From DATIHQ01 sp035480535 (GTDB taxonomy: Bacteria; Chlamydiota; Chlamydiia; Chlamydiales; SM23-39): 11,083 nt of DNA. The stretch spans positions 1 through 11,083 of the forward strand of contig DATIHQ010000034.1 in the NCBI GenBank assembly GCA_035480535.1, read 5' to 3'. The notes under the pieces were generated by a model, which searched no databases, had not been told where the DNA came from, and saw nothing but the letters and a program-made list of their open reading frames with translations. Shown here piece after piece: positions 1 through 7,594 of the stretch. The position numbers and the translations under genes are program-made. The first letter of the stretch is position 1. The number at the start of each line of letters is the position of its first letter.

Positions 1-2988
1 GTGGAGATCTCGAGTTTGGGAGATTTGCGGCCGACGGCGTATGTGTCGACCTTGGCGCCAATGGGTAAGACAGGAACGCTGCTCTTCGACCCGTGCGATG
101 TGACGATCCTTGCAGGAGCGGGAGATACAGGCTATTCGGGAACGAGCAACCTGGTTTTTAGCGGGTCTACCGCTAATATCGAGCCGTCGACCTTACAGGG
201 ATTCTTGGCCTCAAACAACGTCACCATCGACGCTACAGCGTCTGGAACGGGAGGGGGTAATTCTGGGACGATCGCCGTCCTTTCTCCTTTTACCTGGGCA
301 ATGAATACCACGCTCACGCTCATTGGAAAGGGAACGCTAGGTAGCGGCGGATCCAATGCCTCCATACTCTTCAGTTTCGCCGGGACGATTTCTAATACTT
401 ATTCCGCGACTACAGCCAATTTTGATGCTTTGGTCTGTACTACGAATAACCCACTCAATGGCATTGTTGTTTCATCAGGTGGTAGAAATTTTCTAACTAC
501 CTACGGAAACATGAAGTTTACAGGGACTCTTACTACTTTCTCTGGCGGGACTAGTATCGTCATAAATAATAGTGCGTCTTTTACCTCAAATGGGACAGGC
601 GCAGGCGCAGGGTCATTTACTTTTACTGGGACTGCTAGTGGTGGCTTCGGGATAAGTGTCGCTAATAATACTTCTTTCTCTACAGTCGATGGAAATATTG
701 CTTTTATTGGAAGTACCGGAAGTATCGGAAGCGCGATGACGTTTTCCGGTGCAGGCGCCAATTCACCCATTACAATTTCTTCATCTGGAACAGGGACAGT
801 TAGTTTTACGGGATCCACTTCCTCGGGTGCGGGCGTTTTCTTCTCTGCATCAGGTCTTCCTTCTACTTCTCCCGTATCGGTAAGCACAAATAGCGGGAGT
901 CTTACACTTACAGGGGTTGGACCAACAGGCATTTCTATCCAGAATACCGGGGCAGCTGGAGCCGCAATGACCTTTAGTTCTGCCACGGGAAACGTTATTT
1001 TTGACGGGAGCGGGAGCACAGGAATTGGCATCACTGGACGTGTTAACGTGACGACAACATCGACAGGCAATATAACTATGCAATCTGGGAGTTCAAGTAC
1101 TACATTGCTATCGGTTAGTAGCGGAAATAGCCCCTCTTTTCAAGCGTCAGGCACAGGAAATATCACTTTCAGCGCTCCCTTATCTGTGGCCGCATCTACG
1201 TCTCCCACTATCAATGCTTCTGCGGGCACGGTGACTTTTAATAACACAATCAATGGCGCCGGCAACCTCTCTCCTACTGGGAGCTCCAGCGTGAATTTTA
1301 ATGGAGGGGTGGGCGGGACAACGGCTTTGGGGAGTTTGACCCTCCCGACTCCAACAACAGTCTGCAATATCAGTGCAAATATCACCACGTCGAATGCCAT
1401 TACCTTCCCTGTACCGGTGTCGCTCTTAACAACAGCAACAATCACATCGAATAGCGATGGCATCACGTTTGGATCGACGCTCAACGGCGCGAATGCCCTC
1501 ACGCTCTCATCGAGTACAGGGACCAATTTTAACGGAATAGTGGGGGGTGCAATTCCCCTTTCTTCCCTGACTGTGAACGGACCCGTTGTTCAAACCACAA
1601 TCTTGACCTCGACAACCTCAGGGAATACAGCCTTCAATGGGGCAGTCACTCTAATTGCTGGCTCCTCTTCAATCACTTCAACGGGAGGAGCTGTCAACTT
1701 TGCCTCAACACTCAATGGACTTTCCACACTCATAATAACATCCAGTACGGGCGCTTCTTTCGGCGGTGTGGTGGGAGGTGGCCTAACACCCCTCACTTCT
1801 CTAACTGTGAATGGCCCCGTCGTTCAAACCACAACTCTGACTTCGACAACCATAAACAATACAACCTTCAATGGGGCGCTCACTCTAGTTGCTGGCTCCT
1901 CTTCGATCACTTCAACAGGAGGAGCTATCAGCTTTGCCTCGACAATCAATGGACCTAGCACGCTCACAATAGCGCCCAGCACAACCGCTTCTTTTGGCAA
2001 TGTGGTGGGCGGCGTAATGCCTCTCGCGGCTCTTAGCGTCAATGGAACCACAAATCAAAGTGTCGCTCTCACGACCACCACCAGCGGCAATACAACCTTC
2101 ACAGGCTCGATCAATGCAACGGGTTTTCCTGTGAATTTATCGGTCACCTCAGCTTCAACTGCAGGGAATATTCAAGTGGCTAGCGTGACGGCTTCCTCGA
2201 TCACACTCCAACCTGCCCGCACCTTCACCTCTGGATCACTTGGCAATATTCCCAATGGGATCATCCGCCTCACGGGCAATTTGACAGCTACGGGAGTCCT
2301 CTCTCCCATCTCTCTCGCTGCAGCGGGACGCACAACAACCATGAGCATCGCAACCATTGCCAGTACCCTTTCAGGCAACAACGTCACAATCTCGGGATCT
2401 TCTTTTACCGTCGGCGCCAGTGAAGCCATCACCGTTTTGGGGAACTTGAGCATTGCGACAACAACAGGCGCCATCACCATTGGAGATACTGTGGCCCTAA
2501 ACTCCCTCTCTCTCATTTCGACAGGATCAACCATTACGGTCTTAACCCATGGCAATGAGTCGCTCCTCAATCTCGCAGGAAATTTCTACACCTCGCCTAG
2601 CGCACACTTCATCTCCGGCAGCGGCTCCCCCACGACCTCCCCCGCACCGACTGGAACAGTAAACAGCACTGGAGCCTCTCTCTCCTCCGCCCTTCTGCAG
2701 TATGCGCCAAACAGCTATGCGCTAAACTACGACACCACTTTTTCTTCCTGCCTTGGAAACTGCGGCAGCAGTGGTAGCGGCCCTTGCTCTTCCTCAACAA
2801 CACGAGCGATCACCTCTTCCGGCGCCATCGTCAACCAAGAGCTCGTCGCCAACTCGCAGCTGCTCGAGCTTCTGCCCATTCTCAGCCTCCCGATCTATTG
2901 GCCCTATCATGGCCAGGTCTGCGACAGCGATGAAAACTGCGAGTCTCCCTACTTCGAGACCTTCAGTTGGAATAACGACGTTAAGTAA
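1..2988 (+). CDS. Filamentous-haemagglutinin-like beta-strand-repeat surface protein, 5'-truncated by window edge
   Basis: The frame is open from base 1 and ends at TAA 2986-2988, so the GTG at position 1 is probably an internal Val and the true start lies upstream. The ~995 visible residues are dominated by Ser, Thr, Gly, Asn and Ala, with short alternating hydrophobic strands, as expected of a parallel beta-helix. Near the start (about residues 24-35) is GTLLFDPCDVTI, which matches the [L/I]xxDPxx[I/V]xI motif common in FHA/two-partner-secretion exoproteins. Residues ~370-700 contain about four 76-78 residue repeats. No autotransporter barrel is visible at the C-terminus. Instead the last ~80 residues are less repetitive, with Cys at 917, 921, 929, 974 and 980 that could form disulphides, a hydrophobic patch (LLPILSLPIYWPY) and an acidic end. 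The likely role, a secreted or surface adhesin, is inferred from composition and motif. No FhaC-type partner or signal peptide is in the window. Confidence 0.75.
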   Translation: MEISSLGDLRPTAYVSTLAPMGKTGTLLFDPCDVTILAGAGDTGYSGTSNLVFSGSTANIEPSTLQGFLASNNVTIDATASGTGGGNSGTIAVLSPFTWAMNTTLTLIGKGTLGSGGSNASILFSFAGTISNTYSATTANFDALVCTTNNPLNGIVVSSGGRNFLTTYGNMKFTGTLTTFSGGTSIVINNSASFTSNGTGAGAGSFTFTGTASGGFGISVANNTSFSTVDGNIAFIGSTGSIGSAMTFSGAGANSPITISSSGTGTVSFTGSTSSGAGVFFSASGLPSTSPVSVSTNSGSLTLTGVGPTGISIQNTGAAGAAMTFSSATGNVIFDGSGSTGIGITGRVNVTTTSTGNITMQSGSSSTTLLSVSSGNSPSFQASGTGNITFSAPLSVAASTSPTINASAGTVTFNNTINGAGNLSPTGSSSVNFNGGVGGTTALGSLTLPTPTTVCNISANITTSNAITFPVPVSLLTTATITSNSDGITFGSTLNGANALTLSSSTGTNFNGIVGGAIPLSSLTVNGPVVQTTILTSTTSGNTAFNGAVTLIAGSSSITSTGGAVNFASTLNGLSTLIITSSTGASFGGVVGGGLTPLTSLTVNGPVVQTTTLTSTTINNTTFNGALTLVAGSSSITSTGGAISFASTINGPSTLTIAPSTTASFGNVVGGVMPLAALSVNGTTNQSVALTTTTSGNTTFTGSINATGFPVNLSVTSASTAGNIQVASVTASSITLQPARTFTSGSLGNIPNGIIRLTGNLTATGVLSPISLAAAGRTTTMSIATIASTLSGNNVTISGSSFTVGASEAITVLGNLSIATTTGAITIGDTVALNSLSLISTGSTITVLTHGNESLLNLAGNFYTSPSAHFISGSGSPTTSPAPTGTVNSTGASLSSALLQYAPNSYALNYDTTFSSCLGNCGSSGSGPCSSSTTRAITSSGAIVNQELVANSQLLELLPILSLPIYWPYHGQVCDSDENCESPYFETFSWNNDVK
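1108..2100 (+). repeat. Tandem 76-78 residue repeats inside the adhesin-like gene
   Basis: Units begin at about 1108, 1336, 1567, 1801 and 2032 (last one partial), giving spacings of 228, 231, 234 and 231 bp, all multiples of three. Each full unit opens with an L-[ST]-V/L strand and closes with a Phe-Gly/Asn-rich turn of the form F-[NG]-G-x-V-G-G followed by a [PA]-L-x-[SA] linker. The units at 1567 and 1801 are the most alike, sharing LTVNGPVVQTT and AGSSSITSTGGA, also at DNA level. This suggests recent duplication of one beta-helix module. Confidence 0.8.
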
Positions 2989-3011
2989 TAGAATTTCTTT
3001 TAGACAAAAAA

Positions 3012-3039
3012 AAATCGCCCTCTCGAGATTGGGCGATTT
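3012..3039 (-). terminator. Rho-independent terminator of euo
   Basis: AAATCGCCC (3012-3020) pairs perfectly with GGGCGATTT (3031-3039) around a 10-nt loop. The hairpin lies in the 75-bp gap between the convergent ends of the adhesin-like gene and euo. On the minus strand it is followed by an uninterrupted T-run (the A-run at 3006-3014 on plus), the layout of an intrinsic terminator for euo. On the plus strand only three T residues follow, so termination of the upstream gene here would be weak. Confidence 0.8.
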
Positions 3040-3063
3040 GAGAAAAATCAAAGAAACCGGAAA

Positions 3064-3504
3064 TTAGCCGACTTTAGGCTTACGGTTTAGGTAATTCTCT
3101 TGATATCCTTTGATATCATCACTGTGAATGACCCAAGCAGCCCCTTTACGAGACGCCTTTAATAGACCCACGCGTGTTGCGTAATAGATCTTTTGTGCGG
3201 GCACATTCAATAATTTAGCGGCCTGATTAACAGAGAAATATCCTTTGCGATTGTCGAAGAGAAGCTCACCGTCAAACATCGACTTCGTGCGGGAATACTT
3301 ATTCCTGCGATATTCTTCGAGGTCGTCTAAATGAATCGTCCAACGGGTCGAATCTTTCGTAGCCTTTAATTTCTTCTGCTTAATCGCAACATAGATGGCT
3401 TGGCGAGTTACATTATTAATTCGCGCTGCTTCAGTGATCGAAACCACCTTAGCTGTCTCTCGCGCTTGCCCCTGTTGTTGGCCCCATGCTGTTTCTGCAT
3501 CCAT
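3064..3504 (-). CDS. euo: EUO-like DNA-binding protein, chlamydial repressor of late genes
   Basis: A 146-residue protein with two consecutive helix-turn-helix/excisionase-like segments. The first (about residues 21-67) contains NVTRQAIYVAIKQKKLKA and ends in a WxIHLDDLEEYRRN stretch. The second (about 88-138) contains KIYYATRVGLLKA and WVIHSDDIKGY. This matches my recollection of C. trachomatis EUO (early upstream ORF) very closely through both segments. EUO is known in Chlamydia as an early-expressed repressor that keeps late genes silent until reticulate bodies convert to elementary bodies. The Chlamydia protein is longer (about 180 residues), so this one lacks most of its C-terminal tail. 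The ATG at 3504-3502 is supported by GGAGG (plus positions 3514-3518) nine bases upstream. It is divergent from tsp and ends at a strong terminator. That it is the master regulator in this organism is inferred. Confidence 0.9.
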   Translation of the reverse strand: MDAETAWGQQQGQARETAKVVSITEAARINNVTRQAIYVAIKQKKLKATKDSTRWTIHLDDLEEYRRNKYSRTKSMFDGELLFDNRKGYFSVNQAAKLLNVPAQKIYYATRVGLLKASRKGAAWVIHSDDIKGYQENYLNRKPKVG

Positions 3505-3532
3505 GGTTCCTTTCCTCCAAAACTACAAAGTT

Positions 3533-3561
3533 TAAATATTGTTTAAGTCTATAATTATCAA
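3533..3561 (-). promoter_or_regulatory. Candidate sigma-70-type promoter of euo
   Basis: Read on the minus strand, TTGATA (plus 3556-3561; one mismatch to TTGACA) is followed after exactly 17 bases by TATTTA (plus 3533-3538). This would start transcription about 20 nt upstream of the euo Shine-Dalgarno region. The -10 match is poor, and the AT-rich context makes chance matches common. Confidence 0.35.
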
Positions 3562-3779
3562 AAAATTAGCAAATTCAAATCAAATTATTATTTTAAATAA
3601 GCTGTATTTTTCTTATTTCGTTTATTTTTCATTCTTTAAGTAATGATTATTTCATATTAACGACTTGAAATCAATCGATTTTCTTAATTTCAGACCCAGT
3701 TTTTTTTAAGTTTTAGTAAAATCGGGATAGATTATTTACAACCTATTTAAAATCAAATCCTTAGCCTCAAAAATTTCCA

Positions 3780-3810
3780 TTGGCAGCAAACTCACTATTT
3801 TCGCTATAGT
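3780..3810 (+). promoter_or_regulatory. Candidate promoter of tsp (and possibly gltX)
   Basis: TTGGCA at 3780-3785 and TATAGT at 3805-3810 each resemble the sigma-70 consensus. The 19-bp spacer is longer than the usual 17. It would give a leader of about 75 nt before the ATG at 3893. No other pair upstream of tsp looked better. Confidence 0.35.
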
Positions 3811-3892
3811 CTGACTTTTAGGCTTGAAAGTTTTTCTCAGATTTTCCGCTTAATTAAACTAAGTCATTATAAACCAATGATTTAAGGTGATC

Positions 3893-5839
3893 ATGGCCCA
3901 CAAGCGTCTTCTTCTGATCCTTTTCCTCTGTTTTTCCCTATTTTCCGAAGCCAAACCGCCTCAACTAACCCCTCGAGACGTCCGGGTAAAAATTGAGGAA
4001 ATTTTAAAGGCCCACGCTTCCTACAAGGCCCTGACCCCTGAGCTCATGGAGCGTACCCTCCAGAACTTCATAGAAGAGCTAGATCCAACGAAAACCTACT
4101 TCCTGGGCCCCGAAGTCGAATCTTGGCTTCACCCCTCAGAAACGACTCTCCTGAGAGGAATCAACGGGTTCAAAAACCATGATTTTTCCCTTTTCCAGGA
4201 AATCCACAATGTCCTCATCGCCGCAATCGAGCGGCGAAACGGCCTGGAAGCCGATTTATCGGGACGGGAGCTCCCCACGGGGGTGAAAAACGACGAATTT
4301 AAAGACCTGACCTGGCTTTCTACTCCAGAAGAGCTAAGTAACCGCCTCCTGCGCATTAAAGCGCTCCAAATGGAGGCAACGGAAAAACTCGGGGAAGAAG
4401 GGCGCGACCGATTTGCCCAACGGATCCTGAAAAGGCGCCTCAACCGAGAAGCTGAATTTCTGGGCCCCACGGAAGATGAGAGATTTAGACTCACCCTCAG
4501 TTCTGTCCTGAAAGCCACCACTTCCGCCCTCGATGCCCACACCAACTACTTTACCCCTACAGAAGCCAATCAATTCATGATCCAGGTGCAGGCAAGGCTC
4601 TTTGGAATTGGCGCGCAACTCCGCGATGATTTAGATGGCCTTTCCGTCATGCGCATTTTAGAGAATAGTCCGGCCAGTCAAAGCAATAAACTCAAAATCA
4701 ACGATAAAATCATCGCTGTCGGCCATGAACCGGTCATTGGGATGGAGATCAGCGAAGCGGTAGAATTGATTCGGGGAGAAAAAGGAACCCCCGTCCATCT
4801 CACCCTTCTTAGAGAATCGGGAGAGGGAGAAGAAAGACAAACTGAAAAAATTGAAATCGAACTCGTCCGCAATGAAGTTGTCCTCGAGGAAACGCGTCTT
4901 GAGACGAATTTTGACCCCTATGGCGATGGAGTGATCGCCAACTTACGCCTATTCTCCTTCTATCAAGACCCAAAAAACTCCTCCTCATCCGACATTCGAA
5001 AAGCGCTGGAGCAGGTGAAAAAGGATCAGAAGTTAAAGGGAGTTCTTCTCGATCTGCGCAGCAATGCGGGAGGCCTTTTAACGCAGGCCGTCGCAGTCAC
5101 CGGTCTTTTTATCAATAAAGGCATCGTCGTTTCGATCAAGGATAGCACAGGCAAAGTGCAACACTTGCGCGAAGTAGAAGGAAAACCAGTTTGGGACGGT
5201 CCCCTCTTTGTCCTCGTCAATCGAGCCAGCGCCTCCGCCGCTGAAATTGTCGCGCAAACTCTGCAAGATTATGGCCGCGCGATTGTGATTGGAGATGACC
5301 ACACGTTTGGCAAAGGCTCTTTCCAAACCTTTACTCTCGATCCTGTCAGCAATCCAAAAGTGAATCCGCAGGGCGAATATAAAGTCACACGCGGAAAATA
5401 TTACACTGTTTCAGGCAAAAGTCCCCAATTGACAGGCGTCTTCTCCGATATTCTCATACCAGGCATCCTCTCCGAGCTCGATATTGGGGAAAAATATGCT
5501 AAATTCCCTCTGGAAAATGATGCGATCGAGCCCCATTTCGACGATGATCTCTCCGATCTGGCTCCCATCCACCGCCTCCAGCTGGGCCCTATGTACAAAT
5601 ACAATCTTCAGACGCAGCTCGCCACCTACGAGCCCTATCTCGACATCTTGCGCAAAAACTCTCAAATTCGGATCGATAGCAATAAAAATTATCAAAAATT
5701 CTTAACGGAGTTAAAGAAAAAGAATTTTGATTCTGAGTCGATCGAACTCTTTGGCCAGAGCGATATACAGCTTCTAGAAGCGCTAAACGTGATGAAAGAC
5801 CTAATTTTCTTGGCAAGTGTGGATGAGAAGTTGAGATAA
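3893..5839 (+). CDS. tsp: Tail-specific protease Tsp/Prc, S41 family, exported
   Basis: A 648-residue serine protease of the C-terminal processing family. The N-terminus is a short basic stretch, a hydrophobic core (LLLILFLCFSLF) and an SEA-K junction, consistent with a signal peptide and periplasmic action. Then follow an N-terminal Tsp domain (about 30-230), a PDZ domain (about 235-310, opening RLFGIGAQL) and the catalytic core. The Ser-Lys dyad is clear: S448 in NRASASAAE and K474 in FGKGSFQ, with Q478 four residues later. This is the same 26- and 4-residue spacing I recall for C. trachomatis CT441 (S455/K481/Q485), which is also about 649 residues. The ATG at 3893 is chosen because TAAGG (3883-3887) lies five bases before it. 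A GTG two codons earlier (3887) would overlap that site. gltX follows after 43 bp and may be co-transcribed. Expected role: degradation of tagged or damaged envelope proteins. In Chlamydia, host-protein cleavage has also been proposed. Confidence 0.93.
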   Translation: MAHKRLLLILFLCFSLFSEAKPPQLTPRDVRVKIEEILKAHASYKALTPELMERTLQNFIEELDPTKTYFLGPEVESWLHPSETTLLRGINGFKNHDFSLFQEIHNVLIAAIERRNGLEADLSGRELPTGVKNDEFKDLTWLSTPEELSNRLLRIKALQMEATEKLGEEGRDRFAQRILKRRLNREAEFLGPTEDERFRLTLSSVLKATTSALDAHTNYFTPTEANQFMIQVQARLFGIGAQLRDDLDGLSVMRILENSPASQSNKLKINDKIIAVGHEPVIGMEISEAVELIRGEKGTPVHLTLLRESGEGEERQTEKIEIELVRNEVVLEETRLETNFDPYGDGVIANLRLFSFYQDPKNSSSSDIRKALEQVKKDQKLKGVLLDLRSNAGGLLTQAVAVTGLFINKGIVVSIKDSTGKVQHLREVEGKPVWDGPLFVLVNRASASAAEIVAQTLQDYGRAIVIGDDHTFGKGSFQTFTLDPVSNPKVNPQGEYKVTRGKYYTVSGKSPQLTGVFSDILIPGILSELDIGEKYAKFPLENDAIEPHFDDDLSDLAPIHRLQLGPMYKYNLQTQLATYEPYLDILRKNSQIRIDSNKNYQKFLTELKKKNFDSESIELFGQSDIQLLEALNVMKDLIFLASVDEKLR

Positions 5840-5882
5840 ACTCTCCCGATCGACAGAATAGAAGTCGAATTCCAGGAGTTTT

Positions 5883-7394
5883 ATGTCTACTGTTCGCGTC
5901 CGCATTGCCCCTTCCCCTACAGGCGATCCCCATGTAGGGACTGCCTATATCGCCCTATTCAATTTAATTTTTGCCAAGCATTTCAAAGGCACGTTCCTCC
6001 TTCGCATCGAAGATACAGATCAGAAACGGAGCAGCCCCGAATATGAAAAAAATATCTTTAAGGCTTTAAATTGGTGTGGAATTCACTGGAGCGAAGGACC
6101 CGATGTAGGAGGTCCTTACGGCCCCTATAGGCAATCGGAGCGAACGGAAATTTACCAAAAGCACGCCTATGAGTTGTTAGAAAAGGGGCGCGCCTATAAA
6201 TGCTTTGCCACAGCGGAAGAGCTCGCCGAAATGAGGGAAGTGGCTGCCAAGCAGGGCAAACGGGCCGGCTATGACCGAAGATACCGAAATTTAAGCCCTG
6301 AAGAAGTGCGGGAGAGAGAATCTGCGGGCCAATCCTTTGTCATCCGCCTGAAAATTCCCTTAACGGGCGATTGCGTTTATGACGATCAAATCAAAGGGCG
6401 CATCACAGTGCCTTGGGCAGATATCGATGATCAAGTGCTTCTAAAGTCAGATGGATTCCCCACTTATCACTTAGCGGCTGTCGTAGATGACCATTTGATG
6501 AAAATTAGCCATGTAATCCGGGGCGATGAGTGGATGACCTCGACGCCTAAGCACGTTTGTCTCTATGAAGCCTTTGGGTGGGAGGCTCCCATATTCATGC
6601 ACATGCCTCTTTTGCTCGGCAAAGATGGGAAAAAATTGTCCAAACGAAAGAATCCCACCTCTATTTTCTATTTCCGCGATAGCGGCTATCTCCCTGAGGC
6701 GCTGGTCAACTTTTTAACTCTCATGGGCTATAGCATGCCCGATGATCGGGAGATCTATACTCTCGACGAGATCATCCGCGATTTTGATCCCAAGCGAATT
6801 GGCATCTCCGGCGCATTTTTCGATGTGCAAAAATTGAATTGGGTGAATCAGAAGAAACTCATCGAATCGATTCCTGAAGAGAAACTATGGGATCGGCTAA
6901 AAGAATGGTCATTCAACGACACTTTCATGCGCAAATTGATGCCGCTCATTCATACGCGCATCAAAACATTTGGCGATTTCATCCAGCTCTGCGATTTCTT
7001 CTTTATCAATGATCTCCATCTCACGCCAGAAGTTCTCTGTCCGAAAACTAGTTCGCCCGAAGCGATTAGCTGCATGCTCCAAGCGATGATCTGGAGCATG
7101 GATGAGCAAGAAGATTGGACAGGAACGGGATTTGAGAAAGCGTCCCGCGATGCAGAAGAAGTATTTGGCCTTCACTATAAAAAAGTGATCATCCCCACTC
7201 TGTTTGCGGCGATTATGGGCAAACTCCAGGGGCCGCCTCTTTTTGAATCGATCACACTGCTTGGCAAAGATCGAACGCGCGTCCGTTTGATGGGCGCGAT
7301 TGAGCTGCTCGGAGGGATTTCCAATAAGAAAATGGATCTCTTGAAAAAAGGATGGGAAAAGAAGAATTGCCGCGACTTAGTAGGCGCTCAATGA
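5883..7394 (+). CDS. gltX: Glutamyl-tRNA synthetase
   Basis: A 503-residue class I aminoacyl-tRNA synthetase that charges tRNA with glutamate using ATP in the cytoplasm. The HIGH-type motif is PHVG at residues 16-19 within APSPTGDPHVG. RIEDTDQKRS follows, then the GlxRS block with VLLKSDGFPTYHLAAVVDDH, and the KMSKS-type motif KLSKR at 251-255. The remainder is the all-helical anticodon-binding domain. Length matches chlamydial GltX (about 506). AGGAG at 5874-5878 lies four bases before the ATG. Known chlamydiae lack GlnRS and make Gln-tRNA through GatCAB, so this enzyme is probably non-discriminating, which is inferred rather than visible. Its stop codon overlaps the convergent small lipoprotein gene. 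Confidence 0.97.
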   Translation: MSTVRVRIAPSPTGDPHVGTAYIALFNLIFAKHFKGTFLLRIEDTDQKRSSPEYEKNIFKALNWCGIHWSEGPDVGGPYGPYRQSERTEIYQKHAYELLEKGRAYKCFATAEELAEMREVAAKQGKRAGYDRRYRNLSPEEVRERESAGQSFVIRLKIPLTGDCVYDDQIKGRITVPWADIDDQVLLKSDGFPTYHLAAVVDDHLMKISHVIRGDEWMTSTPKHVCLYEAFGWEAPIFMHMPLLLGKDGKKLSKRKNPTSIFYFRDSGYLPEALVNFLTLMGYSMPDDREIYTLDEIIRDFDPKRIGISGAFFDVQKLNWVNQKKLIESIPEEKLWDRLKEWSFNDTFMRKLMPLIHTRIKTFGDFIQLCDFFFINDLHLTPEVLCPKTSSPEAISCMLQAMIWSMDEQEDWTGTGFEKASRDAEEVFGLHYKKVIIPTLFAAIMGKLQGPPLFESITLLGKDRTRVRLMGAIELLGGISNKKMDLLKKGWEKKNCRDLVGAQ

Positions 7395-7537
7395 GCCAGC
7401 TCTTCGGTTTCTTCCACTTCAAGCTGCTCCGCCTCAATTGGAGATTTAGAAATCACGTACCCACGGTTACTATTGTAGGATCCGCCAGTGTTATTGCAGC
7501 TAGATAATAAAATCCCAAGTAAAGCGACCCATCGCAT
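7388..7537 (-). CDS. Small putative lipoprotein, 49 residues
   Basis: A complete short reading frame on the minus strand, from ATG (plus 7535-7537) to TGA (plus 7388-7390). The start is preceded at nine bases by a strong AAGGAG ribosome-binding site (plus 7547-7552). The product starts MRWVALLGILLSSC, a short basic n-region and hydrophobic core followed by a lipobox LSSC with the acceptor Cys at residue 14. Processing by signal peptidase II would leave a 36-residue lipopeptide. That peptide has a Gly/Asn/Ser-rich start (NNTGGSYNSNRGY) and an acidic tail rich in Glu. It has no further Cys. Its 3' end overlaps the gltX 3' end by seven bases (7388-7394) in convergent orientation. In C. trachomatis the small Cys-rich lipoprotein gene omcA neighbours gltX, but this sequence shows no resemblance to OmcA beyond being a small lipoprotein. 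Function unknown. Confidence 0.72.
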   Translation of the reverse strand: MRWVALLGILLSSCNNTGGSYNSNRGYVISKSPIEAEQLEVEETEELAH

Positions 7538-7594
7538 GAAAGCAAGCTCCTTTTCGCTATACCCTAATCATTCTAAAGCCATTTGTCTATAGAA

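Larger units (their letters stand above)
3505..3886. other. AT-rich divergent intergenic region between euo and tsp
   Basis: About 380 bp without a supportable gene on either strand. It is very rich in A+T, with long T and A runs, unlike the adjacent coding DNA. It must carry the promoters of both divergent genes. A small inverted repeat, AAATC-AATC-GATTT, lies around 3669-3682 and could be an operator, but it is too short to assign. In Chlamydia, EUO binds AT-rich promoter DNA, so autoregulation from this region is possible, though not shown. Confidence 0.6.

Noticed and set aside
501..1070. 189-residue open frame on the minus strand inside the adhesin-like gene, and several similar ones to 2570
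   Set aside because: These are antisense shadows of a low-complexity Ser/Thr/Gly-rich sequence. They give Val/Pro/Ala-rich translations with no domain or convincing start.
1108..2100. CRISPR-like repeat array
   Set aside because: The 231-234 bp repeats are in-frame coding modules without spacers.
3887..3892. GTG start two codons upstream of the tsp ATG
   Set aside because: It would overlap the TAAGG ribosome-binding site that is correctly spaced for the ATG at 3893.
4129..4545. Minus-strand open frames inside tsp (138 and 94 residues) and others inside gltX and cysJ
   Set aside because: They lie wholly within genes whose catalytic motifs are intact in the other frame, and have no recognisable product.
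7388..7537. Calling the small lipoprotein OmcA
   Set aside because: OmcA is Cys-rich and longer. Only the lipobox and location beside gltX are shared, so no symbol is given.
7583..7594. TTG start extending CysJ by four residues
   Set aside because: No better ribosome-binding site than for ATG 7595. Kept only as an alternative.
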